From NCBI RefSeq assembly GCF_014396585.1, contig NZ_CP060717.1, forward strand, positions 1,984,001 through 2,048,000: a stretch of DNA of 64,000 bases, read 5' to 3'. The position numbers and the translations under genes were made by a program. The DNA is from Sphingomonas rhizophila. GTDB lineage: Bacteria > Pseudomonadota > Alphaproteobacteria > Sphingomonadales > Sphingomonadaceae. Shown here piece by piece: positions 45,533-54,521 of the stretch (its first letter is position 1; every line of letters starts with the position of its first letter). The notes under the pieces were generated by a model. The model was not told where the DNA came from. It was given only the letters and a program-made list of their open reading frames with translations, and did no database searches.

Positions 45533-46045
45533 TCAGATGGCGGTTTCGTTCAACGTGGTCAGTTCCGGTTTCGGCAGGCCCGACGACTTGTAACTGGCGA
45601 CCAGCTCAGCCTTTCGCGCGGCCATCTGCTCGCCGAGTGCATCCATGTCGAGACCGGCCTTCCGGGCCTGCGCGAACAGGCCTTCCATGCGCTTTTCCTC
45701 TTCCTCGACGTGGTGCTCGATCTGCTCCGAGAGCACCTTGACCTTGGCGTCGTAATATTCGTCGTCGGGGCCGCCGGCTTCGATCTCGGCGATCAGGACC
45801 TTGGCGCCGTCATGCTCGACATAGGCTTCCTTGAGGAGGTCTTCCTCGACCTTGCCTTCGCACGCGGGGTAGAAGATTTTTTCTTCCAGTTCGGTGTGGA
45901 CGGTCAGTTCCATGCAAATCTGCTCGGCAAGCGCCTTCTTGCGCCCGTCGCCGCTCGCCTTCTCGAACTTCTCGAACAGTTCCTCGACCGTGCGGTGATC
46001 GGCTTTCAGAAGCGCGACCGCGTCCATGCTCTTCGTGTCAGCCAT
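45533..46045 (-). CDS. Hemerythrin-domain protein
   Basis: 170 residues from ATG 46045 (GGGAGAGAAAA upstream). Hemerythrin-like di-iron ligands: LLKADHRTVEELF, VHTELEEKIFYP, YVEHDGAKVLIAEIE and EHHVEEEEKRMEGLF. These cytosolic proteins bind O2 or NO or act in stress. GGAAC lies at 46093-46097 (coding on the minus strand), but the matching EcfG -10 element is poor. Neighbour of two small stress-type genes. Confidence 0.88.
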   Translation of the reverse strand: MADTKSMDAVALLKADHRTVEELFEKFEKASGDGRKKALAEQICMELTVHTELEEKIFYPACEGKVEEDLLKEAYVEHDGAKVLIAEIEAGGPDDEYYDAKVKVLSEQIEHHVEEEEKRMEGLFAQARKAGLDMDALGEQMAARKAELVASYKSSGLPKPELTTLNETAI

Positions 46046-46124
46046 TTTTCTCTCCCGTGATGTTGATGGACAAAGCGATGAGGCGGCAGGTCGTTCCGTC
46101 GGCCATCCGACAGGCCAAAGAAAA

Positions 46125-46152
46125 GGGCCGCGCGCATCGCTGCGCACGGCCC
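46125..46152 (-). terminator. Terminator after the 64-residue membrane protein gene
   Basis: GGGCCGCGCGCA and TGCGCACGGCCC pair with one mismatch, loop TCGC. On the minus strand the hairpin is followed by TTTTCTTTGG. Confidence 0.8.
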
Positions 46153-46172
46153 ACCCCTGTTGTTCACGAAGC

Positions 46173-46367
46173 TTAGTTGACGTTCACTTCGATCTTGTCG
46201 GGAATGTTGACTTCGGTCTTGTTGCCGAAGCCAAGCTGGTCGCGGAAGAGGAACAGCAGCACCAGCACGACGATGATCAGCAGGACGACTGCAAGGACTC
46301 CGCCGCCCCCGCCGCCACCGGTTTCCACAATCGTGGTCCGCTCCACGGGTTCGTTGTCGTCGGCCAT
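46173..46367 (-). CDS. Small single-TM membrane protein, 64 residues
   Basis: An acidic N-terminus, a seven-glycine linker, one long TM helix (GVLAVVLLIIVVLVLLFLF) and a C-terminal tail KIEVNVN. Such proteins are common in sphingomonads, function unknown. A near-perfect EcfG-type promoter precedes it, so it is probably part of the general stress response. Confidence 0.8.
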   Translation of the reverse strand: MADDNEPVERTTIVETGGGGGGGVLAVVLLIIVVLVLLFLFRDQLGFGNKTEVNIPDKIEVNVN

Positions 46368-46407
46368 TTCACGCGCTCCCTATTGACATGATTATGCTGG
46401 CGAAACG

Positions 46408-46433
46408 AACGCTTGCAGCCCCGTCGAAGTTCC
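46408..46433 (-). promoter_or_regulatory. EcfG (general stress sigma) promoter: GGAAC-N17-CGTT
   Basis: On the minus strand GGAAC (46429-46433) is followed by exactly 17 bases and CGTT (46408-46411), the alphaproteobacterial EcfG consensus. The start codon of the 64-residue membrane protein is 41 bases downstream. Confidence 0.75.
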
Positions 46434-46512
46434 GACTCGATCCTGTCACCGGGCTCCAGGCATCTTTCGACGGGGGTGATGCGTTCGACAACCGACATCA
46501 ATGGAGGACAGC

Positions 46513-46755
46513 ATGGCTGGGTTCGAAGACATTCGCGAACATATGGAAGTGATCGGCGCTGACGGCGTGCACGTCGGTACCGTCGACAAGATCGAGGGCG
46601 ACCGCATCAAGCTGACCAAGAAGGATAGCGGCCAGGGCAGTCACGAAGGTCATCATCACTTCATCTCGCGCGGCCTGGTGGCCGACATCGAAGGCGACCA
46701 GGTTCGCCTGTCGGCAACCGCCGCGAACGCCGTCCAGTTCGAGGAAGAAGAATAA
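46513..46755 (+). CDS. DUF2171 protein
   Basis: 80 residues; ATG 46513 is preferred over 46501 because GGAGGACAGC precedes it. MAGFEDIREHMEVIGADGVH, VGTVDKIEGDRIKLTKKDSG and EGHHHFISRGLVADIEGDQV match the DUF2171/PRC-barrel-like small-protein family. Acidic C-terminus. Typically stress-associated; function unknown. Confidence 0.88.
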   Translation: MAGFEDIREHMEVIGADGVHVGTVDKIEGDRIKLTKKDSGQGSHEGHHHFISRGLVADIEGDQVRLSATAANAVQFEEEE

Positions 46756-46800
46756 GCCTGCGGGATGGCCGTCCATGACGGTCGGAATCTGCTGGGCCGT

Positions 46801-46836
46801 CGATCAGTGAAGCGCGCGCTGGCGCCTCACTGATCG
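46801..46836. terminator. Inverted repeat CGATCAGTGA...TCACTGATCG
   Basis: Perfect 10-base arms enclosing a GC-rich inner part that can pair further (GCGC/GCGC). It follows the DUF2171 gene by 45 bases. No T-run; a terminator or a protein-binding site. Confidence 0.5.
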
Positions 46837-46944
46837 CGGCATCGCCGACGACTTTCGCTTCTCGCGCAATCTGTGTGGGAAGCCTTAAGGCTGTTGCCCG
46901 CGCGGAGCATTTGGGATCCGGCGCGCTCGAAGCGGGGGGATTTC

Positions 46945-47463
46945 ATGGCCAGGTGGAGAAGCAGGTCGCAGCGTGATGGTGCGGCCGCCCGCAATCGACG
47001 GAACCGCCGCTTGGTCAGTGGAGCCGGGGTGGCGCTGCTCGCCGTTGCAGGTGCCAGCCTGGATCCGGCGATCGTCGCGCCGTTCGGCCCGCTCGCCAGC
47101 CAGCCGGAGCGGGTCGAGGCGAACTTCACGCGCTGCGGCCGCGGTCGGGGCTTCGCCTGCGTCGTCGACGGCGACACCGTGCGTCTCGGCGGGCGACGGG
47201 TACGGATCGTGGGGATCGACGCGCCCGAAATCGTCCACCCCCAGTGCCCCGGCGAGGCGGCGCTGGGGCAGCGCGCCGCCGACCGGCTGGTCGTACTGCT
47301 CAACCGGGGCCCGTTCGACATGACCGCCCATCGCTTTAACCGCACCGATAAATATGGCCGTGACCTGATGCTGCTCACGCGAGGCGAGACGTCCATCGGT
47401 CAGTCTCTGATCGATGAAGGGCTGGCGCATCGCTATCTCGGGATGAAACGCGGCTGGTGCTGA
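46945..47463 (+). CDS. Thermonuclease-like (SNase) protein with N-terminal membrane anchor
   Basis: 172 residues. Basic N-terminus then a hydrophobic segment (VSGAGVALLAVAGASL), placing the nuclease domain in the periplasm. SNase marks are VVDGDTVRLGGRRVRIVGIDAPEI, DKYGRDLMLL and SLIDEGLAH. ATG 46945 chosen (GGGGGAT upstream). Likely a calcium-dependent nuclease or a nuclease-fold protein. Confidence 0.85.
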   Translation: MARWRSRSQRDGAAARNRRNRRLVSGAGVALLAVAGASLDPAIVAPFGPLASQPERVEANFTRCGRGRGFACVVDGDTVRLGGRRVRIVGIDAPEIVHPQCPGEAALGQRAADRLVVLLNRGPFDMTAHRFNRTDKYGRDLMLLTRGETSIGQSLIDEGLAHRYLGMKRGWC

Positions 47464-47709
47464 CATCCTACTTCGACCAACTGCGGTCGAGGCCTTCCCT
47501 TAACTGATTGAATTTTAGTCAAGTTCATCCACGCCGCGTCACGGCAAACCGCCATGTGCCGATTGGTCGATGGAATTCTGTCGTTCGGCGACGGGCCGTC
47601 GAACGGTCGTCGGTGGATCGCGGATCGTGGAATATGGATGGAGCGGCGCGGTCCTTAGGCACAGTCTCTCCCTGCCTCGATCCCCTGGAGGCAAGCAAAG
47701 GAGGGACCA

Positions 47710-48120
47710 ATGTATCGCCTGACCTCTTCATTCCGTTCCGTCGCCGGTGCCGCCATCGGCGCTGTCCTTCTGTTCGGCTCCGCCGCCGCATCGGCTGCAT
47801 CCGCCGAACCGCGGACCGTGACGGTCATCGCCGAGAAGGAGGTCTTCACGACGCGCGTGGCGCACGCCGACCTCAATCTCGCCGCCGCCGACGGTCGCCG
47901 TGACCTCTCCCGCCGCGTGACAAAGGCCGCGAACCAGGTTTGCAGCCCGGGTCTCTACGATGATGGCCTGTCGCCGCAGGAGCAGAACGGGTGCTTTGCA
48001 AACGCGATTGCCGGGGCCAAGCCGCAGGTCGCCCAGGCGATCCAGCGCGCCACCGAGCTGGCCCAGAACGGCAGCAGCGCCATCCCCGCGGTCGCCTTGT
48101 CGGTCAGCGCTGGCCGGTGA
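47710..48120 (+). CDS. UrcA family protein
   Basis: 136 residues, AAGGAGGG upstream. Signal peptide (SVAGAAIGAVLLFGSAAASAASA) then VTVIAEKEVFTTRVAHADLNLAAADGRRDLSRRVTKAANQVC, the UrcA pattern with two cysteines (QVCSPG, NGCFANAI). Secreted small proteins of Sphingomonadales and Caulobacterales, function unknown. A strong terminator hairpin follows. Confidence 0.88.
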   Translation: MYRLTSSFRSVAGAAIGAVLLFGSAAASAASAEPRTVTVIAEKEVFTTRVAHADLNLAAADGRRDLSRRVTKAANQVCSPGLYDDGLSPQEQNGCFANAIAGAKPQVAQAIQRATELAQNGSSAIPAVALSVSAGR

Positions 48121-48138
48121 CTGATCGACCGTGACCGC

Positions 48139-48172
48139 AGGCGGCGGCGGTTCGCTCCGTCCGCCGCCGCCT
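48139..48172 (+). terminator. Hairpin after the UrcA gene
   Basis: AGGCGGCGGCGG / CCGCCGCCGCCT, perfect 12-base stem with a 10-base loop, followed by TAAGCGGTT. It begins 18 bases after the stop. Confidence 0.65.
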
Positions 48173-48210
48173 TAAGCGGTTGGTAAAACCCTGCGAGTAG
48201 CTTGCGCGCC

Positions 48211-48555
48211 ATGGGCAATTCATTCGACATGCCGCGCTGGAAGATCGCCTTGCTGTTCGGCGCCGCCGCCTTGATCGGCGGGGCTTACGGGGCTGGGGTA
48301 TTCGACCGCACGGTCAAGGGCCCGCTCAACGCCAAGATCGACTGGGACGGCGTTGCCGAACCGCGCTTCGCCAAACTTGATGAAGCGGAGAAGGCGTGGA
48401 TGGATCGGTCGGAACAACTCGACAAGCCCGTCAAGCCGCCCAGTGCCGAACCGGCCAAACCAGATGAGCCGGCGCCAGTATCCGCTGCGCCTGCGCCGCC
48501 GCCCGAACAGGCCTCGAGCGAAGATCCACCCCCCGGACCCGGCGTTCCGGAGTGA
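48211..48555 (+). CDS. Membrane-anchored hypothetical protein with Pro-rich tail
   Basis: 114 residues. TM helix near residues 10-28 (WKIALLFGAAALIGGAYGAG), then a short charged region and a Pro/Ala/Glu-rich C-terminal third (APVSAAPAPPPEQASS). No family recognised. Confidence 0.65.
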   Translation: MGNSFDMPRWKIALLFGAAALIGGAYGAGVFDRTVKGPLNAKIDWDGVAEPRFAKLDEAEKAWMDRSEQLDKPVKPPSAEPAKPDEPAPVSAAPAPPPEQASSEDPPPGPGVPE

Positions 48556-48599
48556 TCATCTTAAGAATTTGGTGACCATCGTCGACCTAGCGTCGGCGA

Positions 48600-48833
48600 A
48601 TGGGAATTCACTGGTGCCCCGACGACTATTTGCCGACCACGGTCGAACCGCGCGTCGCTGCGCCGATGTCGTCGCTCGCCGCGAAATTTCCTGGCGTACC
48701 GCTCGAAACCTGGCCGTCCGAACGCCGGACCACGCTGGTCTTGGTCGCGGCCTTGCTGTGGAGCGCCGCCGGGTTGATCGGTGGCGCGCTCGGGATCGGT
48801 TTGCTTGATCCCTTGTTGGCGCCCCTGCGCTAA
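48600..48833 (+). CDS. Small one-TM hypothetical protein, 77 residues
   Basis: MGIHWCPDDYLPTTVEPRVA leads to a TM helix TTLVLVAALLWSAAGLIGGALG and a short tail. Protein-like composition; no family recognised. Its stop overlaps that of the convergent 42-residue gene. Confidence 0.5.
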   Translation: MGIHWCPDDYLPTTVEPRVAAPMSSLAAKFPGVPLETWPSERRTTLVLVAALLWSAAGLIGGALGIGLLDPLLAPLR

Positions 48834-48958
48834 TTCCGGTGCGCCGAGGCCTCGGCGCATTGGTTGAGGCCGATCAGGATCGCGCGGACCAGGGTTGAGC
48901 GCATGACCGCGACGATCATTCCGCACCCCGCAACTGCGACTGCAGCAAGCCATAACAT
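48830..48958 (-). CDS. Very small membrane protein, 42 residues
   Basis: ATG 48958 with GGCAGGAGACACTCG upstream. MLWLAAVAVAGCGMIVAVMR is a TM segment or lipoprotein-like leader, followed by a short polar tail. Supported mainly by the good ribosome-binding site. Confidence 0.45.
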   Translation of the reverse strand: MLWLAAVAVAGCGMIVAVMRSTLVRAILIGLNQCAEASAHRN

Positions 48959-49100
48959 CGAGTGTCTCCTGCCCCTTGGCGACGTCCCGCCGCTGCCGGC
49001 GGGATACGAAGCCATCGTGAGAATCACGTGACGAATCGATGAAATGGAGCGTGCGCCCGATCGCTTGACGAGCGGTTAAAGGGCGGCTCGGTCGGCCCTC

Positions 49101-51707
49101 CTACGCCAGGCTTTTGCTCACCTGTTCGAAGACATCCTTGCTGAGGCCCGGCGTTCCCGCAATCCGCTCCAGTTCCGCGCGCATCCGCCCGGCATAGGGT
49201 TCGACGAAGCGGCGCCAGCGGCCGAGCGGCGGCACCAAGCGCGCCGCAACCTGCGGATTGATCGCGTCGGCGGCAATCACGAAATCTGCCAGCATGCGGT
49301 AGCCGCGACCCTCGCCCGAATGGAATACCCACGGGTTCGCGGCGAAGGCGCCGGCGAGCGCGCGCAGACGGTTGGGATTTTTCATCGTGAAGTCGGGATG
49401 CCGACGCAGCGTCTCCACTTGGTCGAGCGTATCCGGCCGGCCCGCCATCGCCTGCAACGAAAACCATTTGTCGATGACCAGCGTGTCGCCCCGATGACGG
49501 CGGTAGAAATCGTCGAGCGCCTCCGCCCGCTCCGGTCCCTTGAGATTGGCAAGGGTCGCCAAGGCGGCCTGCCGGTCGGTCATGTTGTCGGCGCTGTCAT
49601 ATTGGGCCTTGGCCAGCGCGGCGCCACGCGAGGGATCGGCGGCGGCGATCAGGCCGAGGGCCACGGCGCGCAGGCGGCGGGTGCCCTTGGCTTCGGGAGA
49701 CAGGTCGCCGCCGGACGCCGTGATCGCCTGAACTGCCGTCAGATCGTCTGCCAGCGATGCACCGACTGCCCCGCGAAGGGCGTCACGGGACTCGTGCACG
49801 GCCTGCGGATCGACCAGCGGCAATCGATCGCCGATCACGCTTTCTCCCGGGATGATCAGCGCCTCGCCCTTGAAGGCCGTGTCGAGCGCATTGGAGCGGA
49901 GCGTGGCGCCCATCGCGGCAACGACGGGATCATAGTCCACCGTTTCGCCGCGGGCGCCGGCCAACAGAGCGCGGTACATCAGATCCTGCAGGGCCTCGAA
50001 CCGCGCGAACGGATCGGCGTCGGTCTGCGCCAGCCGCTCGAGTTCGCCGCTTTTCCGCGCCACGTCGATGACCGCGGGCGTCGAGAAGCCGCGATTGATC
50101 GATAGCAGCGGGGCTTCGTCGACATTCTCGAACACCACGCTCATCGACGGTTCGTTGAGGGTAATCACCCGCTCCGCCGCGAGTTCGCGGCCGCTGTCCG
50201 TTCCGATTAACGCCGTGCGCAGCGGCAGAACCATCGGCTGCTTGTCCGCCTGGCCCGGCGTCGCCGGCACTGCCTGGGCCAGGTGAAGCGTCGCCCGCGC
50301 CGCCCCGGTGTCATGTTCCAGCCGGGCGGTGACGTGGGGCGTGCCGGCCTGCGAATACCACAGGCGAAACTGCGACAGGTCGACCCCGCTTGCCTCCTCC
50401 ATCGCGTCGACAAAATCGTCGCAGGTCACCGCCTGCCCGTCGAAACGTTCGAAATAGAGGTCGGTCCCGCGCCGGAAGGCCTCCGCGCCCATCAGGGTGT
50501 GCATCATGCGGATCACCTCCGCGCCCTTGTTGTAGATGGTCGCAGTGTAGAAATTGGCGATCTCGATGAAGCTTTCCGGACGCACCGGGTGCGCCAGTGG
50601 GCCGCTGTCCTCCGGAAACTGCACGGCACGGAGAAGGCGGACATCTTCGATCCGTTTGACCGCCGCCGAACCCATGTCGGCCGAGAAACTCTGGTCGCGG
50701 AAAACGGTGAAGCCTTCCTTGAGGCTGAGCTGGAACCAGTCGCGGCAAGTGACTCGGTCGCCGGACCAGTTATGGAAATATTCATGAGCGACGACCCCGG
50801 CGATTGCGTCGAAATCGGCGTCGGTGGCGCTGTCCTGGTCGGCCAGGACGTAGCGCGAGTTGAAGATGTTGAGGCCTTTGTTTTCCATCGCACCGAAGTT
50901 GAAATCGTCGACGGCGACGATGTTGAACAGGTCGAGGTCGTATTCGCGGCCGTAGACCTTCTCGTCCCACTTCATGGCCGCCTTCAGGCTTTCCATCGCA
51001 TGGCCGGTCCGCGGCAGGTCGCGTTCCCGTACCCAGATGGCGAGATCGACCTTCCGGCCGCTCATCGTCGTGAAGCTATCGCGGTTCGCCGCAAGGTCAC
51101 CGGCGACAAGCGCGAACAGATAGGACGGCTTGGGGAAGGGATCGTGCCATTCGGCCCAGTGCGTCCCATCGTCGCCTTCGCCCTTGGCGATCTCGTTGCC
51201 GTTGGCGAGGAGGATCGGGAAGCGCGCCTTGTTCGCGCTCATCCGCACGCGATAGACGGACAGGACATCGGGCCGGTCGGGGTGGAAGGTGATCCGGCGA
51301 AAGCCTTCGCTTTCGCACTGAGTGCAAAGAATCCCGCCCGAGGCGTACAGGCCCATCAGCTTGCTGTTGTCCTGCGGCACGATCTCGACCTCGGTTTCGA
51401 CCACGGCATGCTCGGCACCGCCAAGGTCGATAACAAGCGTATCGCCGTCCAGCGTCCAACGCGCCTCGGCGCCGTCCACCGTCACGGTCAGTGGGCGGAT
51501 TTCATCGCCGGCCAGCCGCAGCGGGCGGTCGTGCGCTCCGTTGCGCTCAACCTTCAGGCTCGATCTTACCCGCGTTGACGCAGGGTCGAGCGCGATATCC
51601 AGCGACACTTCGGGCACGAGCCAGTCGGGCGGGCGATAATCCTTGCGCCAGATGGTGACATGCTCCGGCGAGGGCGGAGCTTCGGGGTTGATGCGTGCGT
51701 CGGCCAT
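49101..51707 (-). CDS. pepN: Aminopeptidase N (M1 family)
   Basis: 868 residues, the usual length for bacterial PepN. GAMEN exopeptidase motif (FGAMENKGLNIFNSRYVL), zinc site HEYFH-x18-E (VVAHEYFHNWSGDRVTC ... LKEGFTVF) and the C-terminal PepN-specific domain (DDFYRRHRGDTLVIDKWFS). Removes N-terminal residues from peptides in the cytoplasm. No anomalies. Confidence 0.97.
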   Translation of the reverse strand: MADARINPEAPPSPEHVTIWRKDYRPPDWLVPEVSLDIALDPASTRVRSSLKVERNGAHDRPLRLAGDEIRPLTVTVDGAEARWTLDGDTLVIDLGGAEHAVVETEVEIVPQDNSKLMGLYASGGILCTQCESEGFRRITFHPDRPDVLSVYRVRMSANKARFPILLANGNEIAKGEGDDGTHWAEWHDPFPKPSYLFALVAGDLAANRDSFTTMSGRKVDLAIWVRERDLPRTGHAMESLKAAMKWDEKVYGREYDLDLFNIVAVDDFNFGAMENKGLNIFNSRYVLADQDSATDADFDAIAGVVAHEYFHNWSGDRVTCRDWFQLSLKEGFTVFRDQSFSADMGSAAVKRIEDVRLLRAVQFPEDSGPLAHPVRPESFIEIANFYTATIYNKGAEVIRMMHTLMGAEAFRRGTDLYFERFDGQAVTCDDFVDAMEEASGVDLSQFRLWYSQAGTPHVTARLEHDTGAARATLHLAQAVPATPGQADKQPMVLPLRTALIGTDSGRELAAERVITLNEPSMSVVFENVDEAPLLSINRGFSTPAVIDVARKSGELERLAQTDADPFARFEALQDLMYRALLAGARGETVDYDPVVAAMGATLRSNALDTAFKGEALIIPGESVIGDRLPLVDPQAVHESRDALRGAVGASLADDLTAVQAITASGGDLSPEAKGTRRLRAVALGLIAAADPSRGAALAKAQYDSADNMTDRQAALATLANLKGPERAEALDDFYRRHRGDTLVIDKWFSLQAMAGRPDTLDQVETLRRHPDFTMKNPNRLRALAGAFAANPWVFHSGEGRGYRMLADFVIAADAINPQVAARLVPPLGRWRRFVEPYAGRMRAELERIAGTPGLSKDVFEQVSKSLA

Positions 51708-51763
51708 GGCGCTGAACTAGGGACGCCGGGCGGCGGCTGCAACGTCCGTCGGTCGAAGCGCGC

Positions 51764-52710
51764 CTAGCCCGCGTCGGGCGCGGCCGCGGGCAGCGGGCGA
51801 CGGCGAAGGCCGATCGCGATCAGGATCCCGCCCAGTGACAGCGCCGCGCCCAGCACCGCCAGTGTCGTCCAGTGATAGTCTTCCAGCACGGTCGACAGGG
51901 CCATCGCGATGACCGGCACCATTACGCTGCTGTAGGCCGCCTTGCCCGGCCCGATCTTGCGGATCACCGGGAAATAGAGACTGAAACACAGGACCGAAGC
52001 GGCAAGGGCGAGATAAAGCAGGCCCAGCCAGTAGCCCGGCCGAGGGTCCCACACCGGCGGGCCGGAAATGACCGAGGCAAGCAACACGTCGACCATCGCA
52101 CCGATCGCCATGCCCCACGCCAATAGCACCGGTAGGGGGTAACGTTTGGCGCCCTCCGTCGCCTGGAACACATTGGCACACGATGCTCCGAGCAGACCGA
52201 CAAGGGTCCAGCCCAGGCCGATCGCCACTTCACGCGGAGGAATGGACGAGACGCGAAGCTCGTTGACGAACAGCAATAGCGCCCCCGCAACCGCCACCGC
52301 CGCACCCGCAAGGAAAGCGCCCGAGGGTTTCTGGCCGAGCAGCGCCCACGCCAGGAGGCTGTTGGGGATGATCAGTAGCGCGAACATCGTCGCGACGACG
52401 CCCGAGGTAATGTAATGTTCGGCCTGGTAGACCGCGCTGAAGTTGATGCTAAATTGGGTCAGCGCAATTACCGAGGCCGCCAACAGCAGGCCCTCGAGGG
52501 CGCCAGTCGGTGGCCTTGCCAGCGGGCGACCAGCGCCATGGCCGCCGCCGCGATCAGGAAGCGGTAGGCCACCGACCATTGACTCGGGACCACCCCCAGC
52601 TGGTCGCGGATGACGATCCATGTGGATCCCCAGATCAGGGTGAAGATGATGAATGGCACGACGATCGACGCGTCGATGGCCGCGCCGCGCCCGCTCCCCG
52701 AGCTTGTCAC
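51764..52710 (-). CDS. EamA/DMT family transporter (frame break)
   Basis: GTG 52710 overlaps the threonine aldolase stop. The first part (IDASIVVPFIIFTLIWGSTW, the EamA N-terminal helix with GSTW) breaks at the CCC run 52498-52500. One added C gives HRLAPLEGLLLAASVIALTQFSINF and continues through ten TM helices to 51764. Corrected length is 315 residues. A metabolite exporter of unknown substrate. Confidence 0.85.
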
Positions 52711-53711
52711 AGGCTACGGATCGCGGCGGCGAGGCGATCGACCGCGGCCATGTCCTGGTCCCAGCTGGTGACCAGTCGCACTTCGCCCGGGGCCCAGTCA
52801 TAAAAGTCGAAGCCCTGTTCGCGGATCGATGCGGCCTCATCGGCGGTCATCCGCACGAACAATTCGTTGGCTTCGACCGGATAGACCAGCCGCTCATGCC
52901 CCGCCGCTTCGGCCAGTGCCGCAGCCGCAGCATTCGCGGCGCGCGCATTGTCGAGCCACACGTCGTTTTCGAGCATCGCCAGCAACTGCGCGGCGAGATA
53001 GCGGCCTTTGGACAGCAAGTGGCCCGCCCGCTTGCGCTGGCGCCGAACCGTGTCGCCCAGAGCCGGGTCGAACAGGATCAGCGCTTCTGCGTTCATCGCC
53101 CCGTTCTTGACGAAACCGAAGGACAGCGCGTCGACTCCCGCCCGCCAGGTGACGTCGGCGACGCGTTCCCCGGTAAAGGCGATGGCATTGCCGAACCGTG
53201 CGCCATCCATGTGAACGCGCAGCCCGCGCCGCTTCCCCTCGGCGCCGAGCGCGGCAACCTCGGCTGCGCGATAGGACAAGCCGTACTCGGTGGCGTTGGT
53301 GATGCTGAGGGCCGCCGGCGGGACCTGGTGGACGTCAGGCCGGATCCGGTCGCACGCGGCGCCGAGCGCCGACGGAGTGACCTTGGCGCCTGCGCCATCG
53401 ACCAGCATCAGCTTGGCGCCATGGGTGAAGAAGCCCGGCGCGCCGGCCTCGTCGTTCTCGATATGCGCGTCGCGATGGCAGACGACCGCGCCCGTCGGCG
53501 GGCATATCGCAGCAAGCGCGAGGCAGTTGGCGGCGGTGCCGGTCGACACCCACAGCGCAGTGACCTCGGTCTCGAACAGCGACGAGAAGGCCTCGTCGAG
53601 CCGCGCACTCCATTCGTCGCCGTCATAGGCGGTCGCCAGCCGGTTGGCCTCCTCCAGAGCGCGCATGGCGGCGGGACAGGCAGCGGCGGCATTGTCGGAG
53701 AAGAAGCGCAT
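52707..53711 (-). CDS. ltaE: Low-specificity L-threonine aldolase
   Basis: 334 residues, PLP-dependent. MRFFSDNAAAACPAAMRALE, TGTAANCLALAAICPPTGAV, HIENDEAGAPGFFTHGAKL and the Lys-bearing VDALSFGFVKNGAMNAEALI fit the threonine aldolase family. Cleaves L-threonine or allo-threonine to glycine and acetaldehyde. Overlaps the downstream transporter gene by four bases, suggesting co-translation. Confidence 0.93.
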   Translation of the reverse strand: MRFFSDNAAAACPAAMRALEEANRLATAYDGDEWSARLDEAFSSLFETEVTALWVSTGTAANCLALAAICPPTGAVVCHRDAHIENDEAGAPGFFTHGAKLMLVDGAGAKVTPSALGAACDRIRPDVHQVPPAALSITNATEYGLSYRAAEVAALGAEGKRRGLRVHMDGARFGNAIAFTGERVADVTWRAGVDALSFGFVKNGAMNAEALILFDPALGDTVRRQRKRAGHLLSKGRYLAAQLLAMLENDVWLDNARAANAAAAALAEAAGHERLVYPVEANELFVRMTADEAASIREQGFDFYDWAPGEVRLVTSWDQDMAAVDRLAAAIRSL

Positions 53712-53766
53712 CGCGGCCCGCCATGCGGCGCATCGCCCCCGCGCGTCAATTAGCCCAACGCAAGAA

Positions 53767-53792
53767 GGGCGCCGCTCGTTCGAGCGACGCCC
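53767..53792 (-). terminator. Terminator after the Flp pilin gene
   Basis: GGGCGCCGCTCG / CGAGCGACGCCC with one mismatch, loop TT, followed on the minus strand by TTCTTG. It lies 22 bases after the pilin stop. Confidence 0.7.
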
Positions 53793-53814
53793 CTCCGATG
53801 TGCGTTACAGCGTC

Positions 53815-53982
53815 TTAGCCGAGCTGGCTGGAAACGTTGTTGAACGTGGTGCCGAGCTTCGAACCAACGCTCTGCATCGCGGCAATGGCGGCGACGGCGA
53901 TGAGCGCTGCGATCAGGCCATATTCAATGGCCGTCGCGCCCTTCGAATCACGGACGAATTTGATAAAGTTGGTCATGTTCAT
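53815..53982 (-). CDS. Flp family type IVb pilin
   Basis: 55 residues. VRDSKGATAIEYGLIAALIAV contains the prepilin peptidase site (after G, before ATAIEYGL) with Glu at +5, then a single hydrophobic helix. Two ATGs (53982, 53976) are possible; AGGGGA fits the second. It encodes the major subunit of Tad/Flp pili; no other tad genes are in the window, so the assembly machinery lies elsewhere. Confidence 0.92.
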   Translation of the reverse strand: MNMTNFIKFVRDSKGATAIEYGLIAALIAVAAIAAMQSVGSKLGTTFNNVSSQLG

Positions 53983-54092
53983 TCCCCTAGTTCGAGGGGG
54001 TCAGAATCGGCCAACAAGCCTAAAAAATGGTAAATCCGAATGGCCCGTTACGGGACGGAAATAATCTGGCGATGTCAGCGTCCAGGCATGTC

Positions 54093-54108
54093 GCGCAAGC
54101 ACTTGCGC
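54093..54108 (-). terminator. Small perfect hairpin GCGCAAG-CA-CTTGCGC
   Basis: Seven-base perfect stem, about 125 bases 3' of the tRNA-Thr end on the minus strand. No T-run; weak terminator candidate. Confidence 0.3.
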
Positions 54109-54111
54109 GCC

Positions 54112-54232
54112 CTTCGCTTCGCTTCGGAATCCCTGCCTCGGCTGTCCCCCGGACAGCCTGTGGGCAGGTGCCCTCCGCTTCGCTTCGGGATCCCCATGCT
54201 CGCCAGTCCCCCGGACTGGCTGTGCGTGGGGA

Positions 54233-54234
<2 letters not shown>
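54112..54234. repeat. Two tandem, covarying nested palindromes beside tRNA-Thr
   Basis: Two copies with a 62-base period. Each begins CGCTTCGCTTCGG, then has an outer arm, an inner hairpin and the outer return arm. Copy 1: CCTGCC ... GGCTGTCC-ccc-GGACAGCC ... GGCAGG. Copy 2: ATCCCCATGC ... GCCAGTCC-ccc-GGACTGGC ... GCGTGGGGAT. Arms differ between copies but stay complementary, i.e. compensatory change. It resembles a REP/BIME-like extragenic palindrome. Copy 2 ends on the tRNA CCA end. Confidence 0.75.
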
Positions 54235-54307
<73 letters not shown>

Positions 54308-54398
54308 ATGTCGGAAGACGGGCGGGCCTATGGCTGCTGGGCGGCGCGGCGTCAACCCGGCTTGCGGTCGGGCGGCGCGAATATTAGCGCTGGCCACG

Positions 54399-54521
54399 AT
54401 GAGCGATCAGCAGAAGGACAAGGAACGGCGGCTGGCGGAGGCCCTTCGCGCCAACCTGCGCCGGCGCAAGGCGCAGGCTCGAAAAGCCGATCCGCCGCCC
54501 CAGTCGAAGTCCGACGCCTAG
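54399..54521 (+). CDS. Very small basic protein, 40 residues
   Basis: MSDQQKDKERRLAEALRANL then RRRKAQARKADPPPQ: a short, highly charged helix of the type seen as a conserved small protein in sphingomonads. Its end overlaps the end of the convergent aminopeptidase gene by four bases. Function unknown. Confidence 0.6.
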   Translation: MSDQQKDKERRLAEALRANLRRRKAQARKADPPPQSKSDA

